Source of the DNA: Basidiobolus heterosporus B8920
Lineage: Eukaryota > Basidiobolomycota > Basidiobolomycetes > Basidiobolales > Basidiobolaceae
DNA length: 10,090 nt
Assembly: GCA_000697455.1 (NCBI GenBank)
Contig: JNET01031962.1
Location: 1-10,090, forward strand
Direction of reading: 5' to 3'
Shown: in pieces, positions 1-8,330 of the stretch
Layout: each line of letters begins with the position of its first letter
Position numbering within the stretch: the stretch's first letter is position 1
Notes under the pieces: generated by a model
Database searches by the model: none
Told to the model about the DNA's origin: nothing
What the model saw: only the letters and a program-made list of their open reading frames with translations
Made by a program: the position numbers and the translations under genes

Positions 1-1508
1 ACCTTGATACTGTCTCGGACAATACATTGCACTGCTGGTACGATTCTGGTCTTCTTTTCTATGACGGTCAATCCCTTGAAGGGAGATAAGACGGCAGCCA
101 GGAAAAGACATTTTCGATCCTCGGTGTCTATTTTGGGGAGTTCGAAGAGATTCTGCTGCAGAACCCTGTGTCCAATTGCGTAGCACATGTCAGGCTTAGG
201 TTGGTAGTGGTATTGTGTGTATGTATTTATATATATACCAGTCTAAAGTTTCGGAGAGTTGAACACCTAGGTCAGGGCTAGGTATCTCCGATATATTGAT
301 CGTGGGAGGTGCTTGGAATACAATGTTATACAGGCCAAGAGAATGAATCAAGGAGAGCGACTGGAAAGGGTGGGGACCTGATTGGTTGGAGGCATTAGGA
401 AACGTCAGGAAGATATGAAAGATGCTGAGCGTACCTAGAAGCATCTTTTCTAGCTCCATCCCGAATCTCTCTCTACTGACCTTGTGAGCAAATTCATGCT
501 ACACGGAAGAGATCGTGAGTAAGTGAATCATACGTTATATTCACGCCACGCACCTTTATTTCCTCGCATTCGATCGTCTCCTCTATCTCTTTGCTCAGCT
601 TAAACTGGAATCTACTTGCAAATCGGATACACCGCATGATTCTTAAAGGGTCATCTCGGAATGATTTCGAAGTGGGGATGGGCGTACGTATCAATCGTTC
701 TTTAAGGTCAATTAATCCCTGATAGAATGAGTCAGTGGGTTACTGGGAAATCGAGTTTGTTTGCCTACCATTTGGGTATAGTCCTCCACCTGCCGACTAC
801 GTATATTGAAGAAGAGTGCGTTGATCGTGATATCTCGACGATATGAGTCTTGCTCAGGTGTTCCGAAGGTCTGGGGGAGTAAGTGCAAGTTAACCTCTGG
901 ATTCTGGTCAACCCTCTCATCTACGTACTATTTTCACCGGTATACGAGAGTCGGAATCATAGATTTCATTGCGTAGATTGACAAAATCTAGTTCGGTATT
1001 GAGGATTTTCGTAGTACAGGTTTCGAGATGTTGCGATTGCTTTGGGTTGACTTCGATTTTAGAAAGTTGAGTTTGAGGGACTCCAATGGATAGTAGGTAG
1101 TTGTTTAAGTATGTAGCGAACTGCTGACCAGTCATGGTATCTACTGCGACATCAATATCATGACAGTCCAGACCTAACAACTGCATGTCGGATTAGTTTC
1201 AATTCGACCAGAAAATGTGCCAATAGCCATGGAAAACTCACCTTATCTCTCACCCACCCACCAGTAATTCGAAGCTCTACCGGCGGTAAGTCCTCTCTCG
1301 TCTTTTGAAGATGTGAGGTGACCTCATTCAACAGATTGCAGATATCATTTTCAGTCTGATTTAGTTGTATATTCATATTATGAGGAAGGCTTGAAAAGTA
1401 TACTCGCTCTGTTGGCAAATACAATTTTTGACCAGTGAGAAAAGAGGATTTATTCAACCAAGATATGCGAGGAAAGCGTAGCAGTTTAAGGCAGCCAAGT
1501 CTCAACAT
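1..1508 (-). CDS. CCA1: CCA-adding enzyme (tRNA nucleotidyltransferase), 5' part of gene
   Basis: It adds or repairs the 3'-terminal CCA of tRNAs and is a class II nucleotidyltransferase. Predicted exons, in transcript order: 1508-1242, 1180-938, 870-769, 718-554, 498-435, 377-239, 165-1. Introns are 50-73 bp; the first four are phase 0. About 381 residues are visible and the 3' end lies outside the window; the last two bases (GT after AAG) could also be a donor. Motifs seen: GGWVRDK (83-89), the metal-binding DID (Asp97, Asp99), FGTPEQDSYRRD (172-183), DDPLRIMRCIRFA (226-238) and SRERFGMELEKML (267-279). The N-terminus (MLRLGCLKLLRFPRISW) is basic and hydrophobic, as in a mitochondrial targeting sequence. 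Met45 (1374-1376) precedes the catalytic core and could start a cytosolic/nuclear form, as known for yeast Cca1. The exon 6/7 join is the least certain, chosen because TG|GTATAT to CACAG|G keeps phase 2. The identity is very secure. Confidence 0.95.
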
Positions 1509-1549
1509 GCCTTTTGAGGAATACAGGCAAGAGCTGTTAAAAAAAGTGG

Positions 1550-1673
1550 CGATTTTTTGTTCACTTAATTCTAACTACACTACGTTAAAAATGGGTTAAA
1601 GTGAATTTAGGGTTAGGATAGCATAGCTTTAAGTATACACACATTTGAAATGGAATTTTCGATTTTTTGTTCA
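1550..1673. repeat. 14-bp direct repeat, two copies 110 bp apart
   Basis: The sequence CGATTTTTTGTTCA occurs exactly at 1550-1563 and again at 1660-1673, both within the CCA1-GatB intergenic region. The flanks differ, so this is a discrete shared word and not a long duplication. It could be a paired protein-binding site or nucleosome-excluding T-tracts; the sequence cannot decide between them. Confidence 0.6.
1607..1614 (-). promoter_or_regulatory. AACCCTAA octamer (telo-box-like), CCA1/GatB upstream region
   Basis: The plus strand reads TTAGGGTT, the reverse complement of AACCCTAA. The same octamer recurs at 9038-9045 and 9314-9321. It resembles the telo-box found upstream of translation-related genes in some eukaryotes. 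A role here is only inferred. Confidence 0.3.
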
Positions 1674-1750
1674 ACCTTAGTTACAAATATTGTAATGCGG
1701 CTTGAATTCGAAAAAATTCACCTAATCCAGGTTCGTATCGCTTGGAGTGA

Positions 1751-3998
1751 ATGAGAATGTTAAGGACAACTTGTTTGCGTCATAGCAACCGTTTCTTGTT
1801 GAAGAGATGGACTTCAACCCAGGTAAGGCCTTCGCTTGTCTCCGGAAAAACCCGCTCCTGGGAAGTTATTGTAGGTCTCGAGGTTCACGCACAAATTAAC
1901 TCACGTAGCAAACTATTTTCAGGTATGCATGCAAACGTATCGGCTTTCACTCAACCTTGCCATAACACCACCCTTTCTATGCCACGTTTTATATTAGTGA
2001 CGCCAACCTCCTTTAATGAGCCTGTCAACACCAAATACTCAGCTTTTGACGCAGCATTCCCTGGAACTCTACCCGTGAGTATCTGTTCACGCTCGATATT
2101 CGACTTTCTGTAGACAGCCTAGAACCAAAATTTATTCTTCTCATATATAGTGGGTTAACGAAGAGTGTATTTTGCTGGCTGTAAAAACAATACTAGCACT
2201 TTCAGGACGAGTCCAAAAATTATCCTCATTCGAGCGTAAACACTACTTTTACCCGGATATCCCTGCTGGGTACCAAATCACTCAGCATTCGAGTACGTAT
2301 AGGCAGTGATATGTAGGATGTTACCACATTACCAACAAATCCATTACGTTATTAGATCCCATTGGACTCGGTGGGAGTATAGAACTAGGCGAATTAGACG
2401 GCCTTCCATATCCATTGAAGATTCGACTAGAGCAGTTACAATTAGAACAGGTAGAGCCCACGGTGTGTAAATATGTCTAGGACAACGGCCTGACCCACTA
2501 AATCTTTGAAAGGATACTGGGAAAAGCACTCACGATATACAACCTGGGTCTTCTCTCATCGATCTCAACCGTGCCGGTACTGGCCTTATGGAGATTGTCA
2601 CCTTGCCAGATATGAGGTTCGTAGGCGAGGCATAGTCATGGTATAGTCGAAGCCTGTGCTTAATGTCACCAAAACAGAACATCCTTAGAAGCAGGTCTGA
2701 TGGTTCGAAAGTTGCAAGCCTTACTCCGAGCAGTCGGGTCATCTGACGGAAACATGGAGGAGGTCTTCAGAATTTGCATTCTTATTTATTTTGGGTCTAT
2801 GCTTAACTATTCACCGTCGTAATACAGGGATCTATGCGCTGCGACGTCAATGTGTCCATTCATGAGCCTGGAACCCCATATGGAACCAGATGTGAACTCA
2901 AGAATCTCGGGAGTGTCAAAGTCTTGATGGCGGCTATTGGTATTGTATACACTACGCAGAATGATGAAAATATGTACAAGGGGATCTTACAGTTCTACCT
3001 CGGAAATAGATGCTGAAGTGCAACGTCAGATCGAGATTTTGGAAGCTGGTGGTCAAATACATCAGGAAACTCGAGGATATGATGCCGTTCAAAATCAAAC
3101 CTTCAAACTAAGAAGCAAAGAGACCGCACCGGATTATAGGTACCAGCAGATTTCATACCATCATCAACGTAACTATGATATAAGTTGACGGATTTACTAG
3201 ATACATGCCAGAGCCGGATTTGCCTGTGCTAAGGTTGACCGATCAATACATTGAGAGTGCCCAGCAACATATGCCCGAGCTCCCAGATGCTCGCCGCCTC
3301 CGGCTAATTAATACATACAAGCTATCTTTGGAGAATTGTAATACATTAATGGCTGAGTCAGGAATTGTGGAGTACTTTGAAAAGGTAGTCACGATTTACA
3401 GAGAGTAGTTCACATTCTAATTATCGCTTGTTTGATCAGATTTGTAAAGACCACGATCCACACAAAGCCCTCAGCTGGTATGCTTTCATATTTGTGCCTG
3501 GCTTGATATTAAACTAGGTATTGACTTTCAATGAATCCAAGGATTACTTCCGAACTTTTTGGCCGACTCTCTTTCAAAGGAATATCCTTTAGTAAAAATC
3601 CCGTTACCTACGAACAACTGGGCTCTATCATTGGAGGAATTGAAAAGGGAGTTATCTCCGGTATGTAGTTGTTCGAACATGGAGTTCTTCACCAATACTC
3701 AACTTCACTGATACCAGGAAAAATCGGGAAATCCATATTAAACCTGATGATGGATGGAGATTCAAGAAATGCCCTAGATATCGCCAAAGCCAAAGGGTGG
3801 CAACAAATTGAGGATGAGAGTGCGTTGGAGAAACTCTGTGTGAGCTTGATTCAAAATAATCCAGGAGAACTCCAAAAAGTTAAAGAAGGGAACAAACGAG
3901 TTTTCGGTTGGTTTGTTGGACAAATCATGAAGGAAACGAAAGGGAAGGCTAATCCCACTCTTGTAAATTCTTTACTGAAAAAACACTTGGACCTCTAA
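1751..3998 (+). CDS. PET112: Mitochondrial glutamyl-tRNA(Gln) amidotransferase subunit B
   Basis: GatB is the tRNA-binding and kinase/transamidase subunit of the mitochondrial GatAB-type complex, which converts Glu-tRNA(Gln) to Gln-tRNA(Gln). Predicted exons: 1751-1922, 1998-2074, 2151-2292, 2356-2450, 2513-2616, 2678-2762, 2828-2939, 3010-3139, 3201-3384, 3441-3478, 3542-3660, 3718-3998. All phases match and give 512 residues, close to yeast Pet112. Motifs: VGLEVHAQ (41-48), [16 protein letters not shown] (113-128), LEQDTGKS across the exon 4/5 join, [13 protein letters not shown] (179-191), [10 protein letters not shown] and [13 protein letters not shown]. The last exon carries the GatB/YqeY tail, including [17 protein letters not shown]. 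The first about 25 residues are Arg-rich and lack acids, as in a mitochondrial presequence. Met3 is an alternative start. Introns 5 and 6 have unusual donors (GTTCGT, GTCTTC), but both joins restore the conserved family sequence. No AATAAA is evident soon after the stop. Confidence 0.95.
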
Positions 3999-4587
3999 AC
4001 ATTGGTTTTCTCGAATTTTTTTCCTACCCAATATACACACATCTTCCCATTAAAAAGTATCGTTATTGCATGAACTCAAAAGTAAAAGCTCCCCTTAGTA
4101 TTGGTCAAGTAACAACTGAAGTCACCATCTTTTGGTAACTTGTGGCTGGTGATACAATTATATTAAAGGTGTTTTTACATTCATTTGATATATCTATTGA
4201 TGAACAGATTTCCATCAATACCCAATGTTATACTGATAATCGCTCAAGTGATTGTTGAGATAATCTTGGAATATATACTAAACGTGCCTTATTCTAGGGA
4301 ATCAAATCAGGTGCCACCAACGAGATTTAAAGGCAAAAGGAACCAGTGGACGGGATATGTCGGGGAGGAAGTAAGGAATTCTTTGAGTAATCTTTTCAAA
4401 GTGGCTTTTCATCTAATCAATGAATATGAGACTAGAAGGATTAACTGATCAAGTGAAATCTCTGGTGTGACGGTGATGGGTATGACTGGGGCACATGGAG
4501 TTAGTATTAAACTACCATGCGACACTTCGCAACCTTCACACTGACTCAAGCGAATCCGTTTTACCATAGCCCAGTAGTATACTCATC
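3999..4587. other. Intergenic region between GatB and the H-protein gene
   Basis: These 589 bp hold the GatB 3' end and the H-protein promoter. No RNA gene or repeat is evident. The only open frame of note runs from ATG at 4200 to the stop ending at 4448 (82 codons, plus strand). It has a hydrophobic stretch (PNVILIIAQVIVEIILEYIL) followed by a basic tail. I do not recognise it, and a chance ORF is likely in AT-rich DNA. Confidence 0.6.
4542..4548 (+). promoter_or_regulatory. TGACTCA element, 40 bp upstream of the H-protein start
   Basis: An exact TGACTCA lies 39-46 bp before the ATG. It matches the Gcn4/AP-1 consensus, and its TGACTC core is also the Bas1-type site known to control glycine-cleavage genes in budding yeast. 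Because it is so near the start codon it may fall inside the 5' UTR, in which case it would not be a promoter site. Confidence 0.35.
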
Positions 4588-5043
4588 ATGTCTCTCCGTG
4601 TATTCTCCTCCTCTCTTCTTCGTAACTATACTCCTTTTCTCAGAGCCTCTGTCAGCAGAGCAGCCTACTACTCCACCATCAAGAAATACACAGAAGATCA
4701 TGAATGGGTCTCTGTCACTGATGGTGTTGGTACCGTTGGTATTACCGATTACGCCCAAAAGGCTTTAGGTGATGTTGTTTTCGTAGAATGCCCAGAGGTT
4801 GGGATCACTGTTGAAACCATGGCTCAAATCGGTGCGGTTGAATCAGTAAAGGCTGCATCTGATATCTTCGCTCCTCTTGCTGGTGAGATTGTGGATTCTA
4901 ACAGCGCTTTGGAAACCGAGCCTAATCTCATTAACTCCTCCCCCGAGGAGAACGGATGGCTTTGCAAGATCAAGCTTGCTGATGTTTCTCAAGTTGACTC
5001 CTTGATGGATGAGGAAGCCTACAAGGCCCATTGTGAGAATTAG
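4588..5043 (+). CDS. GCV3: Glycine cleavage system H protein, mitochondrial
   Basis: The H protein carries the aminomethyl group of glycine on a lipoyl arm between the P, T and L proteins of the mitochondrial glycine decarboxylase complex. It is also a lipoate relay in fungi. The gene is one uninterrupted ORF of 151 residues. Residues 1-29 (MSLRVFSSSLLRNYTPFLRA onward) are rich in Ser and Arg without acids, and a likely processing site lies near AYYST (26-30). The mature domain starts KKYTEDHEW (32-40). The lipoylation site is GAVESVKAASD with Lys88 (codon 4849-4851). ITDYAQKALGDVVFVECP (52-69) and the C-terminal NSSPEENGWLCKIK (116-129) are also typical. Length and all core residues fit the family. 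It is the only complete gene here without introns. The next gene is convergent, 288 bp between stops. Confidence 0.97.
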   Translation: MSLRVFSSSLLRNYTPFLRASVSRAAYYSTIKKYTEDHEWVSVTDGVGTVGITDYAQKALGDVVFVECPEVGITVETMAQIGAVESVKAASDIFAPLAGEIVDSNSALETEPNLINSSPEENGWLCKIKLADVSQVDSLMDEEAYKAHCEN

Positions 5044-5100
5044 ATTATTCTAAAGTAGAATTGTTATTGAATTTCATCGTCCACAAGCTTCGCATCTCTA

Positions 5101-5106
5101 AATAAA
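5101..5106 (+). terminator. Likely polyadenylation signal of the H-protein gene
   Basis: An exact AATAAA begins 58 bp after the stop codon, a normal distance for a fungal 3' UTR signal. The sequence alone cannot show the cleavage site. Confidence 0.45.
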
Positions 5107-5170
5107 TCTGGTTCATGTTTAATCCCTTGATCACGTGTTTACTGTTTGGTCCATTCGAACAATTTATTAC

Positions 5171-5192
5171 AAGGGAAATAGAAGGGAAATAG
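5171..5192 (+). repeat. 11-bp tandem duplication in the convergent 3' region
   Basis: AAGGGAAATAG occurs twice head to tail (5171-5181, 5182-5192) with no mismatch. It is probably a replication-slippage duplication in untranslated DNA, with no sign of function. Confidence 0.7.
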
Positions 5193-5331
5193 ATGTGGCA
5201 ATGGTAAATAAATGAAGGCAAGAGTGGTTGTTACATAGTGATCTGTTATTATTCAAGTATATTCAAAGGCTCCGGGATCCTCATTTGGATTATGAGACAA
5301 ATAGGTTGATGCAAGGTGAAGTGGGAGATGC

Positions 5332-7849
5332 CTACGCGCTACCTAATTTCTTAAGAAGGCTAGTAACATCACGAACACCATCGACATAGTAGTTGGCGTC
5401 AGTTTGTTTCTTGCCAACTGTGGCAGTGATGGCATCTGGTGTCATCTCATTTAATACGTTGAATATGACTTCGTCTGTCTTGCCGTCACCGATACAGAAA
5501 ATGAAATCTGTTTCACTGGGGTTCAAGTCTCTGATTATCGCTTTCACGGCAGTAGCCTTATCTACAGATGAGGGACGAAGTTCCAATGTTTTGCTACCCA
5601 ACACAATTGCCAAGGCCATGTGACTGAGCAATTTTTCCAGGTTGATTTGTAACTCACTGGCTTGCCAGCTACCAAACTCAGGATCAGCATTTCTATAATG
5701 CCAAGTAAGGTTGACCTCCTTCTCTTCAATAAACGAACCTGGGGTTCTTTCGGTATAATGTTGGAACAGAGGGCGAATGGTCTCACGCCAAGTGGGATCA
5801 ACTTGCTCAACCAAGCGGAACCATCCGTTGGTTTCGGGCTTGACATATTTTCCCTTCTCCATATCACCTGTTTGATTAGGATCAAAGTCTCTGAGGCAAG
5901 CTGGATGCTTGTAGAAGCAACCGTGTTCAGCAGAAAGGCCCACACCTGTATCATGGAACCAAGTATCCAAATGATCACGAGCACGACCAGAAAGGATGTA
6001 TACATAGGTATCAGGTTTGGAAGCAAGGTCTTTCAGGCCTTTGATGACTTCAGGTGAAGGCTTGGCAAATTCCGGAAGACGATGAGTAGCTGTCAATGTG
6101 CCATCGTAATCTAAAAGAATCAATTTTTTCTTTTGGGATTTCTTGTATTGATCGATAACATATTGGCTATCAAGCTTTGGAAGGGATTGTTGATGGTCGA
6201 ACTCTTCACTGATTCTTCTTAACTCGTTAACGTAGCTGAGACCCCAGTAGGCTGCGGTATATTTAGTAACGTAACGATAAAGTTTTTGGTGATTGGATTT
6301 ACGAAGGTCATCAGGCATAGTTACAGCATCATACATAGACTGAGCTAGCTCTTCGGTGTTCCAAGGGTTTACAATGATCGAGCCATTCAGCGATTGAGCA
6401 GCACCAGCAAACTCACTCAGAACAAGGACTCCGTTTTTCTCCTGTTGACAGGAAATATATTCGTAAGATACCAAGTTCATTCCGTCGCGAGTGGAAGATA
6501 CAATGCAAGCATCAGCGATGGAGTACAGTGATACAAGCTCATCGAAGGTAACCGATTTGTGTAAGAAATGTATAGGGGTATACTCCACAGTACCAAATTT
6601 TCCGTTGATTCTACCGACAAGTTCATTAACTGTACTTTGTAATAGCTGATATTCTTCTACATCGCCACGAGAAGGGACAGCAACCTGAACTAAAACCACT
6701 TTTCCGATGAACTCGGGGTGATTATTCAAGAATACTTCTAGGGCATGCATTTTTTGAGGAACACCCTTAATATAGTCCAATCTGTCAACTCCTACGAGAA
6801 TCTTAACTCCCTCGAACTTTTGCTTTAAGAAGGCGATTCTATCCATAATTTTCTGTGTTTTGAGGCCTTCTGTGAATTTCTCAGGGTCAATTCCTATGGG
6901 GAATGTACCAACATGAACAAGTTTTCCTTCATACTCTACGCCATTAGGTACAGTGGATAAACCGAGAATGCGTGTACACGACGATAAGAAATGACGTGCA
7001 TAATCATAAGTGTGAAAGCCAAGTAAATCTGCGCTGAGAACACCCAGAAGGATTTCCTTTCGGACAGGAAGAATTCTGTAAATGTTGTATTAGGTCAAGC
7101 CTTTCAAGATACACTTAGTCAACGAGAGCTTCACTTACCTATATATTTCGCTACTGGGAAATGGTGTATGCAAAAACCACCCGATTTTAACGTTGTTCTT
7201 GCGCTGAATTTTATCCCTCAACAGTTGTGGTAAAAGCATTAGATGATAATCCTGCACCCAGACAAGATCATTATCATCCACGATTTCATTGATAGCGTCA
7301 GCAAAACAAGCATTGGCAGTTTGATATGCTTCCCAGTCGTCTTCATCGAAGGAAATCTCCCCAGGATGATAATGGAAAAGTGGCCAAAGTATGCTAAATG
7401 GTTGGCAAATACATAAGCCACCGGTTGTTGTCAGTCAGCATACATCAACTTGGACTTACCTATTTGAAAATCCATTGTAATGCTTGTCTGCCGTCTCGTC
7501 ATCCAAGAAGACTGGAAGGCATGAGTACTCCTCCAAGAGTTTCTTACGTACCTCTTCTCGCTCCTCTTTAGGAATATCGATACCTAGTATAATTATGCAA
7601 GAGAATAAGTACAATCGGTTGATTCCTTCGAGACAAACCTTATAGAGAATATAACATACCTGGCCAACCAATCCAGGTAAAAGTCATCATTTTCTTTAGC
7701 CCACTTAAGGCGGAAACCAAGCCACCAGAACTCATTTTGAATTGGTAACCATCTTCATTCTTCGAGATAGTCACAGGTAAACGGTTGGAAACCACAAGTA
7801 AGCGTAGGTTAGAATCACCTTTGGTTGGAGAAGTAGGTTCGGCTGGCAT
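5332..7849 (-). CDS. TPS1: Trehalose-6-phosphate synthase/phosphatase fusion (GT20 + HAD)
   Basis: The N-terminal half makes trehalose-6-phosphate from UDP-glucose and glucose-6-phosphate; the C-terminal half should dephosphorylate it to trehalose. Both acts are cytosolic. Predicted exons: 7849-7660, 7583-7460, 7393-7139, 7075-5332, giving 770 residues. The synthase domain (about 15-480) closely resembles yeast Tps1: SNRLP (Arg23), MSSGGL, WIGWPG (Trp59), HYNGFSN (Tyr99), QDYHLM (Asp153), FLHTPFPSSEIYR (His180), VGVDRLDYIKG (Arg288, Lys293) and RDGMNLVSYE (Asp387, Glu395). The phosphatase domain (about 505-766) has HAD motifs LLDYDGTL (Asp512, Asp514), ILSGR (550-554), EEKEVNLTWHYR (Lys642) and GDGKTDE (Asp720). 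Residues 190-770 lie in one uninterrupted exon, so the fusion is not a gene-model artefact. Both active sites look intact, unlike yeast Tps2, whose synthase half is inactive. The symbol follows the synthase domain; the fused architecture is that of Tps2. Confidence 0.96.
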
Positions 7850-8330
7850 ATTGGTGTGAGTGATTGAAGGGAAAGGATCAATATGCGGAGATTAAATGAT
7901 TGTATCTACCTTTAAAAGATGACGTCAAGGGAAAAGAGAGGGATAGGTTAAGAGAGAATAAAATGTCGATATTAGTGAATACGTCAACTATATATGTATA
8001 TTCACGTCATCTGAAAATAGAGTAAATTAAATTTTCATCAATCGTATTTCTCAAGTTTATTCAAGGATAATGTGAGCAGTGTGTGGCTATTTGGAAAATC
8101 AGAGATTAACACCTTGAAAGGCAGCATGAATGACTGATGAACTGCTAATGCAGCATAGCTTAAATTTGAAATGTGTACTGAGCTTGCAACATCATTTGCG
8201 AGTGAAATGCCACGCGGATTGTATTGGAATCATATACGTCATCGAAATTCCCAGTACGATAATGGAGGAATCTAAACTATATACTAGCCATTTGCTTTCT
8301 ATCTGTTGTATGAGATGACGTAGTGTTCTA
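7850..8330 (-). promoter_or_regulatory. TPS-TPP upstream region with a cluster of CRE-like sites
   Basis: Five sites with a TACGTCA/TGACGTCA-type core lie here: TGACGTCA 7920-7927 (perfect palindrome), TACGTCA 7980-7986, TCACGTCA 8002-8009, TACGTCA 8235-8241 and TGACGTA 8316-8322. They begin about 70, 130, 150, 385 and 465 bp upstream of the start codon. A TATA-rich stretch (minus strand TATACATATATAG) lies at 8000-7988. ATF/CREB-type bZIP factors bind such sites and drive stress genes in other fungi, for example Atf1 in fission yeast. Control of trehalose synthesis by such a factor is inferred. Confidence 0.5.
7920..7927. promoter_or_regulatory. Perfect CRE palindrome TGACGTCA
   Basis: It is an exact ATF/CREB consensus octamer about 70 bp upstream of the TPS-TPP start codon, and the strongest member of the five-site group. 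It may lie close to the transcription start or in the 5' UTR. Confidence 0.5.

Larger units (their letters stand above)
1509..1750. promoter_or_regulatory. Shared divergent upstream region of CCA1 and GatB
   Basis: These 242 bp separate the start codons of two genes transcribed away from each other, so they must hold both 5' UTRs and at least the core promoters. The stretch is AT-rich with T-tracts. It holds a 14-bp exact direct repeat, a TTAGGGTT octamer and a short inverted pair (TTCACTT at 1560-1566 and AAGTGAA at 1599-1605). I see no canonical TATA box. That this is a shared promoter is inferred from gene orientation. Confidence 0.7.
5044..5331. other. Convergent 3' region between the H-protein gene and TPS-TPP
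   Basis: These 288 bp hold the 3' ends of two genes transcribed toward each other. Plus-strand AATAAA occurs at 5101-5106, 58 bp after the H-protein stop, and again at 5207-5212. On the minus strand AATAAA occurs at 5168-5163, about 160 bp after the TPS-TPP stop. If both are used as polyadenylation signals, the two transcripts may overlap or nearly meet. Confidence 0.5.

Noticed and set aside
166-238. Alternative CCA1 exon 7 acceptor at CCTAAG, with exon 7 starting at 194
   Set aside because: It would need a phase-0 donor, and the nearby donors are phase 1 or 2. The chosen TG|GTATAT to CACAG|G join keeps the frame and leaves a CTGAC branch-like word inside the intron.
2937-3188. An in-frame ATG at 2937 that would extend GatB exon 8 upstream
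   Set aside because: Joining 2939 to 3010 gives [15 protein letters not shown], matching the family exactly, so the bases between are intron.
5393-6057. Open frames on the plus strand and in another minus frame (5562-6026) overlapping the TPS-TPP last exon
   Set aside because: They lie inside a strongly conserved coding exon and have no motifs of their own. They are shadow frames of the real gene.
8133-8180. Possible C/D snoRNA (TGATGA followed by CTGA)
   Set aside because: The boxes are only about 40 bp apart, too short for a normal C/D snoRNA, and there is no terminal stem or second box pair.
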